Shown here in pieces: positions 9,510 through 16,633 of a DNA stretch of 64,000 nt. A program made the position numbers and the translations under genes. This DNA is from Achromobacter animicus. GTDB taxonomy: Bacteria > Pseudomonadota > Gammaproteobacteria > Burkholderiales > Burkholderiaceae_B. Location of the stretch: positions 806,001-870,000 of the forward strand of contig NZ_CADIJM010000002.1 in assembly GCF_902859585.1 (NCBI RefSeq), given 5' to 3'. Numbering within the stretch: position 1 is the first letter of the stretch; every line of letters begins with the position of its first letter. The notes below the pieces were generated by a model. That model was given only the letters and a program-made list of their open reading frames with translations, did no database searches and was not told where the DNA came from.

Positions 9510-10298
9510 ATGACCGATCCCCGCTTCCCGCTGGACGGCCGCCTGCCGGACATGCTGCGCAGTGGCAAGCCGCTGCGCGGCCTGTTCAACGGATTGCCCA
9601 GCCCGGCCATCGTCGAGATGTGCGCGTACGCCGGCTTTGATTTCATCATCCTCGACAACGAGCACGGCAGTGCCGATTTCGGCATGACCGAGCACATGCT
9701 GCGCGCCGCACGCGCCACGGGCATCGTGCCCATCGTCCGCTGCTTCGAGCAGGACTTGCCGCGCATCCTGGACATGGGCGCAAGCGCCGTGCAGGTGCCC
9801 ATGGTGGAAAGCGCCGAGCAGGCACGGCGTCTCGCCGGCATGATCCACTATCCGCCAGTGGGCCGCCGCGGCAGCGCCTTCAGCACGCGCGCGGCCGGTT
9901 ACGGGGCCTTCGGCGGCGCCGGGCACACGCAGCGCAGCAATGAGGGCATCGGCTTCATCGCCATGATCGAAACGCCCGAGGCCATTGCGGCGGCGGGCGA
10001 AATTGCGGCGGTGGACGGCGTGGATGCGGTGTTCATCGGACCCAATGATCTGGCGCATGCGATGGGCCACGGCAGCGACTGGAATGCCGAACCCGTGCAA
10101 CGCGCCATCGCGGCCGGACTGCGCGCGATCGCCGGGGCGGGCAAGTGTTCCGGCATCATCGCGCTGACGCCGCAGGACGAGGAGAAGTACGGGGCCATGG
10201 GCGCGCGCTATTTTGCCAACGTGTCGACCAGCATCATCACCCGCGCGCTGGCGCAGGCGGCCTCGGCCGGGCGCGAGGCGAAGCCGCCCGCCTATTGA
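9510..10298 (+). CDS. HpcH/HpaI aldolase family protein
   Basis: Class II metal-dependent aldolase of 262 residues, TIM-barrel fold, related to 2,4-dihydroxyhept-2-ene-dioate (HpaI) and 2-keto-3-deoxy-L-rhamnonate aldolases. Visible marks are DNEHGSADFG, the VRCFEQD arginine, metal-ligand Glu in AMIETPEA, and Asp in FIGPNDLAHAMG. It probably splits a 2-keto-3-deoxy-type acid into pyruvate and an aldehyde. It follows the Bug receptor by 25 bp with a ribosome binding site (AGGAGAC) and ends the operon, so the pathway would run receptor, dehydrogenases, aldolase. Confidence 0.9.
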   Translation: MTDPRFPLDGRLPDMLRSGKPLRGLFNGLPSPAIVEMCAYAGFDFIILDNEHGSADFGMTEHMLRAARATGIVPIVRCFEQDLPRILDMGASAVQVPMVESAEQARRLAGMIHYPPVGRRGSAFSTRAAGYGAFGGAGHTQRSNEGIGFIAMIETPEAIAAAGEIAAVDGVDAVFIGPNDLAHAMGHGSDWNAEPVQRAIAAGLRAIAGAGKCSGIIALTPQDEEKYGAMGARYFANVSTSIITRALAQAASAGREAKPPAY

Positions 10299-10300
10299 CG

Positions 10301-11197
10301 CTATCCGCCCATCGCCCGGCAAAACGCCTGCGCATCGCCGTCGATGATGACGCCGGACGGCAGATAGCCTTCGCGCTGTTTCGTGGCGCGCAATTGCTGC
10401 GCCAGCGCCGCATCGCCGCCCACCGCGTACACGAAGACGCGCACGGATTGCGCGGCGGCGTCGCGCAGCAGTTGCGGGTTGGCAGACAGCGTCAGGGCGT
10501 CCACATGCACGCCCACGGGCGCGCCGACGGTGGCGGCCAGATTGGCCAGCCACTGGCGCGTCAGCTTGGGCGCGGTGGCGCGCTGCGACACATACTTGCC
10601 GAGCGGGCTTGCGCCCAGGGAATCCGCGTGGCGCGGGTCGAAAACGATCAGGCCCAGATAGCCCTGCCGGTCGGTGCCGCGCACGCAGCGCAGCGCCTCG
10701 GGGAAGGCGGACGTGATCATCCAGTTGCCGTGCGGCAGCGCGGTCTTCATGCCGGCGACCAGCTTGGACACCGGCGCGCAGTCGCGGTAGACGACCTTCA
10801 GTTCCGCATTGAAGGTCTTGGCGGGCTGAGCGGCGGCGACGCGCAGCGCATCAGTCAGGAAGGGCGGGGGCGCTCCGCCGCCGGCGCCCGTCAACTTGGC
10901 GTCGCGCCATTGGTCGCTGGACAGTTGCAGCACGGCGCGGCGTCCGACGCCGCTTACCGTCCTGCCGGTCAGCAGGTCGTGGTGCAGCACCCAGACGCCG
11001 TCCTTCAGGCGCTGCATGTCGATTTCGACGCCATCCCATGCGCCGGCATAAGCCGCGCGAATCGAGGCCAACGAGTTCTCGGGCAGCGCGGGCGCGCCGC
11101 GATGCGCATGCACCTGCATGCCCAGGCACGCGGCGCTGGCGCCGGACCAGGGCAGGGCGGCGGCCAGCAGCGCGGCTATCAGACGGCTAGCCCGCAT
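10301..11197 (-). CDS. Glycerophosphodiester phosphodiesterase family protein, exported
   Basis: About 298 residues. A signal peptide (MRASRLIAALLAAALPWSGASA) precedes a GDPD-type TIM barrel with the characteristic HAHRGAPALPEN, GVEIDMQ and VLHHD motifs that carry the general acid/base histidines and the metal ligands. It should hydrolyse glycerophosphodiesters or related phosphodiesters in the periplasm. A longer frame to 11284 exists, but the signal peptide fixes the start at 11197. The start overlaps the end of the upstream membrane-protein gene by 11 bp, which points to an operon. Confidence 0.82.
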   Translation of the reverse strand: MRASRLIAALLAAALPWSGASAACLGMQVHAHRGAPALPENSLASIRAAYAGAWDGVEIDMQRLKDGVWVLHHDLLTGRTVSGVGRRAVLQLSSDQWRDAKLTGAGGGAPPPFLTDALRVAAAQPAKTFNAELKVVYRDCAPVSKLVAGMKTALPHGNWMITSAFPEALRCVRGTDRQGYLGLIVFDPRHADSLGASPLGKYVSQRATAPKLTRQWLANLAATVGAPVGVHVDALTLSANPQLLRDAAAQSVRVFVYAVGGDAALAQQLRATKQREGYLPSGVIIDGDAQAFCRAMGG

Positions 11198-12791
11198 CGC
11201 CGTGGTATCCGAACCGGAAGCCACCCAGCACCGTCGTGCGCACGGCTTCATTGAAAGGATAGGTGTAGGCCTGGCCCACGACAATCACGTGCGCCACGTT
11301 GGCCAGCACGCGGCGCCGCAGCGCCTGACCGATCGATTCGTCATCGCGGCCGCCTTCCACGCGCGACATCTGCTGGAAGAGTTCACTTTGCGTCACGCCG
11401 TTCTGCATGAACGAGAACGCCGTCCAGACGCATGCCAGCGTCAGCACCAGCGCCAGACCCGCCGCGCGCGTGGCGGTGCGCCCCGGCTGCTGGCCGGCGG
11501 GCGTGCGCAGCCAGACGACGAGTTTGACGATCAGGTAAAGCAGCTTGCCGAAGTGGCCCACCGCACCCAGCAGCGAGAACAGCAGCGCAACCGGCGGCAC
11601 GATGGCCGCGCGCGCGGCGTCTTCGCCCAACTGTTGATGCTGGCCGCCGCGCGCAAAGTCCGCGCTGCTGGCGGAAAAGCGCGGCATGGCTTCGTCCACG
11701 GCCCGGTCCAGCATGCCGTCGTACAGCCGCTTGAAGCTGGCGGCGTCGGTGTAGTTGGGCGCGACGTTCATGGTGGCGGGCACCATCAATGTCTGGCGCA
11801 GCAGCTTCTGCACGCCGGGGCGCGCCACGAAGTCTTCGTACGACAGACCGGGCGGAATGGCATCGCCCTCGACATGCACCGTGCGGCTGCGCATGGTCTT
11901 CCAGTATTGCTGCGCGACCGCTTCATTGAAGGTGGCGCGGTCGTGCGGCTGCCAGCCGGCCGGCACGGGAATGCGCTTGCGCACGTCCTGCACCACACGG
12001 CCTTGGTAGCGGGCCGGCACGCTGTCGGGCGTCCAGCCCCGGCGCGACAGGTTGCGGCGGTAGTCGCCCCACGCGCGATCCTGTTCGCGCGCCAGGCCGA
12101 TGTCCGACGGGACGGGCACGCCGGCGTATTTCTTCCAGCGTTCGGCGACGGACTGCATCACGCTGGTGTAGACCTGGTGATAGCCGCGGATGCCCGGGGA
12201 CGTCATGCGGACTTCGTGGTCATCGAAGGTGAAGGTCTTCATCTGGCGCTGCAGGTCGGTGCGGATGACCTGGCGCTTCTTGGGTTCGACCTTTTCATCC
12301 AGATTGTCGATGTTGGTCAGCAGCACCTGGAACACCGCCAGGAACGCCTTGCCCTCGGGCCGCGCGTAGATGCCGTCGTCCACCAGCCCGTCCAGATGCA
12401 GGTCGCCCTGCACCAGCGAGCGTTGCAGCAGCCCGGCGTTGGTGGCAATGCGGCGGAACTCGCCGTCGCGCGAGTCGACCAGCACGTTCACCATCATCTT
12501 GATGGCGCTGAAGACCAGCAGCGCGGTCACGGCGCAGGCCACGGCAATCTTCAGGTAAGACGGCCGGCCGCCGGTGGCAAGCCGCCGGGTCAGCATGAGC
12601 TGCAGCACCACCAGCGCGGCGGCGATGCCGGACAGGGTGCGGCCGAAGAACTCCAGTTCCTCGATATCGTGCGGCGTGGCGCGGCTGCCCACCACATCGA
12701 GCAACCGGGCGTTGAAGCCGAGTTCAAAACTGAGGTAGATGACCGTCAGGACGATCAGGAACAAAATCTGGCGAATCTGGGCCTGGCGCAC
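11187..12791 (-). CDS. Hypothetical multi-pass membrane protein
   Basis: About 534 residues; no family recognised. Three hydrophobic helices lie near the N-terminus (ILFLIVLTVIYLSFEL; SGIAAALVVLQLML; AVACAVTALLVFSAI). A large soluble region of some 280 residues follows, then two or three helices near the C-terminus (VALLFSLLGAVGHFG, AGLALVLTLACVWTA). The soluble part is rich in charged and aromatic residues and has no cysteine-based motif. GTG 12791 has AGGGA 6 bp upstream; a TTG at 12797 overlapping the previous stop is the alternative. It sits between a lipoprotein gene and the GDPD gene, so a cell-envelope role is likely. Confidence 0.7.
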   Translation of the reverse strand: MRQAQIRQILFLIVLTVIYLSFELGFNARLLDVVGSRATPHDIEELEFFGRTLSGIAAALVVLQLMLTRRLATGGRPSYLKIAVACAVTALLVFSAIKMMVNVLVDSRDGEFRRIATNAGLLQRSLVQGDLHLDGLVDDGIYARPEGKAFLAVFQVLLTNIDNLDEKVEPKKRQVIRTDLQRQMKTFTFDDHEVRMTSPGIRGYHQVYTSVMQSVAERWKKYAGVPVPSDIGLAREQDRAWGDYRRNLSRRGWTPDSVPARYQGRVVQDVRKRIPVPAGWQPHDRATFNEAVAQQYWKTMRSRTVHVEGDAIPPGLSYEDFVARPGVQKLLRQTLMVPATMNVAPNYTDAASFKRLYDGMLDRAVDEAMPRFSASSADFARGGQHQQLGEDAARAAIVPPVALLFSLLGAVGHFGKLLYLIVKLVVWLRTPAGQQPGRTATRAAGLALVLTLACVWTAFSFMQNGVTQSELFQQMSRVEGGRDDESIGQALRRRVLANVAHVIVVGQAYTYPFNEAVRTTVLGGFRFGYHGDAG

Positions 12792-12793
12792 GA

Positions 12794-13699
12794 TCAATCC
12801 CTCAGGTCCAGACGGGTCGAGGTGATTTCCTCTTCGGGCAGGTCCAGCTTGGCGGGTGTGCGCGATGCGGCGCCCGAGCGGGGTGTTGCGGGCGCGTCGC
12901 CCGTGGACACGCGCTGCGGGGGCGGCGGCACCACGCGGCCCGCGGATGTGTCGCTGCCGGCCGTCTGCGTCTGCACTGCGGCGGGGGCATTGGGTGGCGA
13001 ACGGCGGCCGCCGCTGGCCGGCTTGGCCGCCTTGCCCGATCGCGCGGCCGGCGCGGCGGGCGGCGGATAGACGCCATGCAGCCGGATCGAATCCATGTAC
13101 CCGGGCGGATACAGCGACTCGTCGGCAAACGGCTTGGCGCGCGGATTCAAGCCCGCGACGCTCTTGACGTTGCCGCGGCGCATCCGGCCATCCTGCGTGT
13201 AGACAAAGCGCTCGATTGCCGAGCCCTTGGGAAAGTCGAAAGTCAGCGCGCTGCGGTCGTCCTGGACCAGCACGACGGGCCGGTCATGGCAGTTGCCCAC
13301 GTCCCACGACAACACGTCGGACCCCTCGATGGCCAGCACGGTATAGCGGTAATCGCAGTTGCGGCGCTGGGTCTCGATGACGACCACGGTGCGCGGGCCA
13401 ATGTTTTCGGTCCGGGCGATGCGCGCGGACTCGACATTGTTCAGGGGCACCACGCGCTGGTTGCCTGATAGCTTCACCGAGAAGTTCTTGCCTTCACGGC
13501 GCAGGGTGCCCAGTCCGCCGTCCTGCAGCGGGAACTGGCCGATCTCGGTGCCGAACAGGGCGGCGGTGTCCACGCCGAACACGTAGTTGCCCCGCGAATT
13601 GGTCTTGACGGCGCAGGCGGACAGGCCAGCCAGCAAGAGGACGCTGGCCGCAAGGCGAAGGATCAACGAACGGGATACGTGCAGGCGCAATGACATCAT
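12794..13699 (-). CDS. Hypothetical lipoprotein
   Basis: About 301 residues. The N-terminus has a type II signal sequence with a lipobox (LLLAGLSACAV), so the mature protein would be lipid-anchored at the envelope. The middle shows a beta-rich domain (TVVVIETQRRNCDYRYTVLA, NCHDRPVVLVQDD). The C-terminal third is a Pro/Ala-rich, low-complexity tail that is probably disordered. A frame extending to 13744 runs through a hairpin and is not used; starts at 13699 or 13696 both suit the signal. The next gene's TTG or GTG start overlaps or adjoins its stop. Confidence 0.75.
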   Translation of the reverse strand: MMSLRLHVSRSLILRLAASVLLLAGLSACAVKTNSRGNYVFGVDTAALFGTEIGQFPLQDGGLGTLRREGKNFSVKLSGNQRVVPLNNVESARIARTENIGPRTVVVIETQRRNCDYRYTVLAIEGSDVLSWDVGNCHDRPVVLVQDDRSALTFDFPKGSAIERFVYTQDGRMRRGNVKSVAGLNPRAKPFADESLYPPGYMDSIRLHGVYPPPAAPAARSGKAAKPASGGRRSPPNAPAAVQTQTAGSDTSAGRVVPPPPQRVSTGDAPATPRSGAASRTPAKLDLPEEEITSTRLDLRD

Positions 13700-13716
13700 G
13701 GGAAGGCGGAAAACCG

Positions 13717-13738
13717 GGCGCCACACGGGCGCCTTTTT
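13717..13738. terminator. Terminator-like hairpin
   Basis: GGCGCC-ACACG-GGCGCC followed by TTTTT on the plus strand and by TTTT (after CGG) on the minus strand. On the minus strand it would end transcription from the small YbjN-like gene just before the lipoprotein gene. Confidence 0.45.
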
Positions 13739-13850
13739 CGTCAAAGCCCTGCAATGTATCGCAAAGTTACAGCGCAGGACCAGACTTGTTTCAATTGCGC
13801 CGGGCGCGTCGCGCCGTGCGTCGTCGCAAACCAGGCGCGGGTTTGGCGCG

Positions 13851-14309
13851 TCAGTTGGCGGCCTGCTTCAGTTCCATCGACAGTTTCACCAGTTCGTGCA
13901 CGCCATTGCGAATGGCGGACACGGTGCGGGCCACGGTGGCGCGCAGCAGAGCGATGTCGGGCAGCGTGTCGGGCGCGGCCACGAAGCTTTCCACCGAGGC
14001 CGACACGCGCGCCGGGCGATCGGCGTCCTCTTGCGGCAGCGTCAGCTTGATGGCCTTGCACCGGTTGTTCACGACGTTGATGACTTCAAGGAACTGGCCG
14101 CGCGTCAGGTTCAGTTCGTCAGCCTGCACGAAGGCGGGGTAGACCAGACGCAGGAATTCCGGGTCCGAATCGCTCAGGCTGAAATACATGATGCCCATGT
14201 CGGGATGCTTGAAGACCACATCGCCTTGCTCGTCAAAGCTGGCGACGAGGCCCAGTTCTTCTTGCACCACGGTCTGGTACAGGGTGGACAGCGGGGTGGG
14301 GGTGGACAT
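13851..14309 (-). CDS. Small YbjN/secretion-chaperone-like protein, function unknown
   Basis: A 152-residue soluble acidic protein with no signal or membrane segment. Its pattern of an amphipathic N-terminal helix, a strand set around VASFDEQGDVVFKHPDMGIMYF, then LNLTRGQFLEVINVVNN, resembles the YbjN and type III secretion chaperone-like fold, a group of small protein-binding proteins. The similarity is by pattern only. It is divergent from the membrane-protein/sigma-factor run, with the nested inverted repeat at 14363-14486 between them. Confidence 0.7.
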   Translation of the reverse strand: MSTPTPLSTLYQTVVQEELGLVASFDEQGDVVFKHPDMGIMYFSLSDSDPEFLRLVYPAFVQADELNLTRGQFLEVINVVNNRCKAIKLTLPQEDADRPARVSASVESFVAAPDTLPDIALLRATVARTVSAIRNGVHELVKLSMELKQAAN

Positions 14310-14362
14310 GATTCAACGCTCCGTTGGTGGTAAGTGGGAAAAAAGACGAGCCCATGACCCTT

Positions 14363-14486
14363 GCTACGCGCCGTCTTGAAAAAGGTTCGAAAAATTTAGC
14401 GTCGAAGGATAAACCGAACCCGGCAAATCAATTGGCCGAAAAAAGGGCGAAAAAAAAATCGAACCTTTTGCGCCGCTGCGCGTAGC
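14363..14486. repeat. 124-bp nested inverted repeat
   Basis: Two perfect inverted blocks are arranged symmetrically. GCTACGCG (14363-14370) pairs with CGCGTAGC (14479-14486). AAAAGGTTCGA (14380-14390) pairs with TCGAACCTTTT (14459-14469). The spacer between outer and inner block is exactly 9 bases on both sides. The 68-base centre is A-rich, unlike the surroundings. It fills the intergenic region between two divergent genes. Confidence 0.75.
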
Positions 14487-14492
14487 GATCAG

Positions 14493-14515
14493 TACCGGCA
14501 TCCATACCGGCATCC
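14493..14515. repeat. 12-bp-period tandem direct repeat
   Basis: TACCGGCATCC occurs twice with one base between, 25-47 bp upstream of the ATG at 14540. The position fits a regulator's direct-repeat site or a leader element of the membrane-protein/sigma operon. Confidence 0.55.
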
Positions 14516-14539
14516 GCCTCACGCAAAAAAGGAAACACC

Positions 14540-15124
14540 ATGCAGGACAAAGCACAAGACGTATTGATGCAGGCAAAAACCCACGCCGCCCGGTGGGCAG
14601 CCATTGCGGTTCAGCGCGTCAACCGGGGCGACGCGGCGGGCGCGTTGCTGTTTCTTCTGGGCACCACGCTCTTCGCGGTGGTCTCCGTGCGCATGATGGG
14701 ATCGGGCGTCAGTCTGAGCTTCTACGACCTCCTGCGCTTGCAGAACGGCGGCAGCGTGCAGGGCGCGATGGCAGGGCAGGGGGCCGGCGCGGGATTCTAT
14801 GCCGTGTTGTGGCTGCTGGCCGTTGTGGGGCCGTTGCTGCCTTCGCTGCTGGACCAGCGCGCGGCGCGCCTGGGCTACTTTGCGCCGCTGGCGTTGTGGA
14901 TCATCGCGTTGGCAGGCGTGGTCTCGCAGGTGCAGGAGTTCATGAATGCGACGCGCCAATTGTCGGGTTTCATGGGCAGTTCGCGCGCCGGCCGCAGCCT
15001 GGCGGGCGACATGGCGTCCAACCTGTGGAGCGGCCTGTCGTTCGGGTTCGGCTTCTATCTGTCTGTCGCCATCGCGCTGGCCTTCACTGTCCGCGGGGTC
15101 GCCGCGCTGCGCCGCCGCGCTTGA
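14540..15124 (+). CDS. Hypothetical inner-membrane protein
   Basis: A 194-residue protein with four predicted membrane helices (ALLFLLGTTLFAVVSV; FYAVLWLLAVVGPLLPSLL; YFAPLALWIIALAGVV; FGFYLSVAIALAFTVRG). A short charged N-terminal stretch precedes the first helix and a basic end follows the last. No family recognised. It is 49 bp upstream of the sigma-factor gene and in the same direction, so it may belong to the sigma regulon or sense the envelope. AAAGGAAA precedes ATG 14540. Confidence 0.75.
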   Translation: MQDKAQDVLMQAKTHAARWAAIAVQRVNRGDAAGALLFLLGTTLFAVVSVRMMGSGVSLSFYDLLRLQNGGSVQGAMAGQGAGAGFYAVLWLLAVVGPLLPSLLDQRAARLGYFAPLALWIIALAGVVSQVQEFMNATRQLSGFMGSSRAGRSLAGDMASNLWSGLSFGFGFYLSVAIALAFTVRGVAALRRRA

Positions 15125-15173
15125 TTTTCCGCCCCTGCGCAGCTAAGGTGCCGCAGCCCCAAGAACCTGAATC

Positions 15174-15839
15174 ATGAACACGCTCGAATCCAAGCGCTAC
15201 GTCATCGACAACGTCGACGCGCTGTTGCGCATCATGCACGCCGACCCGCGCTACGCGCTGGCGTTCCGGAACAAAGCCGAGCAGCACATCACGCTGAAAC
15301 TGCGCAGAAAGTTCTTCAACGCGCCGCCCGAAGGCGTGGTGGACGCGTTCAATAACGCGCTCATGAAGTTTCTGCAGACGCGCAGTTTCAAGGACGAGGT
15401 CCTGCTGCACGGCCAGCCCGAGGGCGGATGGACGGCGCATGAACTGGCCGTCAGCAAGCTGGGCGGCTACCTGTACCGCGGATCGCTGCACGAGCTGATC
15501 CAGTATCACCGCCGCACGCGGCACGAGGTGCAGTGGGCGGGTCCCGACGACGGCGGGGATCGGGACGACACGGCGTTTGACGACGCCCGGGATGTGGCGG
15601 ATGACTCGCTCTTTGCCGACCCCGCGCAGGCGTACGAGCACCTGTCGGTCGTCAAGCGAATGCGCGACTGCCTGAACAAACTCAGCGACACGCTGAAAAC
15701 CACCATGTTCCTGTACCTGGACGACATGCCGATGGAACAGATCGCCCGGCAGCAGGACCTGCACGTGCCCACCGTGAAGAGCCGCCTGCACGCCGCGCGC
15801 AAGCTGGTGACGGAATGCACCCGCAAGGGGATGGACTGA
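15174..15839 (+). CDS. RNA polymerase sigma factor (ECF-like)
   Basis: A 221-residue sigma-70 family protein. Region 4 is clear near residues 160-215 (LSDTLKTTMFLYLDDMPMEQ, then HVPTVKSRLHAARKLV), the helix-turn-helix that reads the -35 element. Region 2 is weaker, around LGGYLYRGSLHELIQYHRR, and the acidic linker between regions is longer than usual. It is followed at once by an anti-sigma-like gene (start overlaps the stop region), the standard sigma/anti-sigma pairing. Its target promoters may include the upstream membrane gene and the caspase gene. Confidence 0.83.
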   Translation: MNTLESKRYVIDNVDALLRIMHADPRYALAFRNKAEQHITLKLRRKFFNAPPEGVVDAFNNALMKFLQTRSFKDEVLLHGQPEGGWTAHELAVSKLGGYLYRGSLHELIQYHRRTRHEVQWAGPDDGGDRDDTAFDDARDVADDSLFADPAQAYEHLSVVKRMRDCLNKLSDTLKTTMFLYLDDMPMEQIARQQDLHVPTVKSRLHAARKLVTECTRKGMD

Positions 15840-16567
15840 TGATGGCTGAAGACCGAGTGCTGTCGTATTTGTCCGGCGCGCTGGACGCCGATGCCCGCCG
15901 GGCCTTCGAAGCCGATCTCGCGAGGGATCCCGCATTGCGGGAGGAACTGGAGGCGTGGCGCAATCTTGCCGAGGCACGCCAGCTTGCGCATAACGAGATC
16001 GGGCAGGGCGAGCGCGATGCGGCTTTCTTGCGTGCGCTGGCGCAGGGCGTGGAGGCGGCGCCTGCGCCCGCGTCTGCCGAATCTGCGTCCGCATCTGCGC
16101 CTGCTTCTGCCGAATCTGCGCGTGCGTCATCGTCGGAACCTGCATCTGCGCGCGCGCCGGTGTCTTCGCACGCGCCGGTATCGCGCGGGCGGCGCTTGTG
16201 GCAATGGCTGTGGCCTACGCCCGCCAGCCCGTTGATGCCGCTGGGCTGGGCGCTCGCAATCATGCTGTCCGTCGTGGTGATGCAGCAGGCGCCGGTGCAA
16301 GGTCCCGCGGTTGTTCTGTCCGACGACGTCCTGACGCGCGGCGGTGCATCTTGCCCGCGGTTGGTGGTCGATCTTCCCGACGCCCTGACGGCGCGGCAGT
16401 TGCGCAATACCTTGTCCCAGTACGCGGTGTCCATCGTCGACGGGCCTGATGCGGACGGGCGATACGTCCTGGCCGCTGCGCGTGAGTCGTCGCTGCGCGA
16501 TGCCGCGACGGCGCTGGGCGCGCTGTCAATCACGGCGGCGCCAGCGGGCGCGTGCCCCAAACGGTGA
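15839..16567 (+). CDS. Anti-sigma factor-like single-pass membrane protein
   Basis: About 242 residues. The cytoplasmic N-terminus (EDRVLSYLSGALDADARRAF, then DLARDPALREEL) matches anti-sigma factor N-termini but lacks the HxxxCxxC zinc motif. A low-complexity Ala/Ser/Glu linker with repeated ASAESA-type units follows at about 75-115. Then come one membrane helix (LGWALAIMLSVVVM) and a periplasmic domain ending GPDADGRYVLAAARESSLRD, a pattern common in C-terminal domains of such proteins. ATG 15839 overlaps the sigma stop by one base; ATG 15842 is an alternative. Confidence 0.75.
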   Translation: MMAEDRVLSYLSGALDADARRAFEADLARDPALREELEAWRNLAEARQLAHNEIGQGERDAAFLRALAQGVEAAPAPASAESASASAPASAESARASSSEPASARAPVSSHAPVSRGRRLWQWLWPTPASPLMPLGWALAIMLSVVVMQQAPVQGPAVVLSDDVLTRGGASCPRLVVDLPDALTARQLRNTLSQYAVSIVDGPDADGRYVLAAARESSLRDAATALGALSITAAPAGACPKR

Positions 16568-16633
16568 GGCCCGGCGCAAGCCCGAGATAACGTCCAGTCC
16601 CTCCCGAACAAAAGTCAGACCGCGAATGTTTCT

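Noticed and set aside
11118-13070. A plus-strand open frame of 650 codons over the GDPD/membrane/lipoprotein genes
   Set aside because: The minus-strand genes have signal peptides, lipobox, helices and coupled starts; the plus frame has none.
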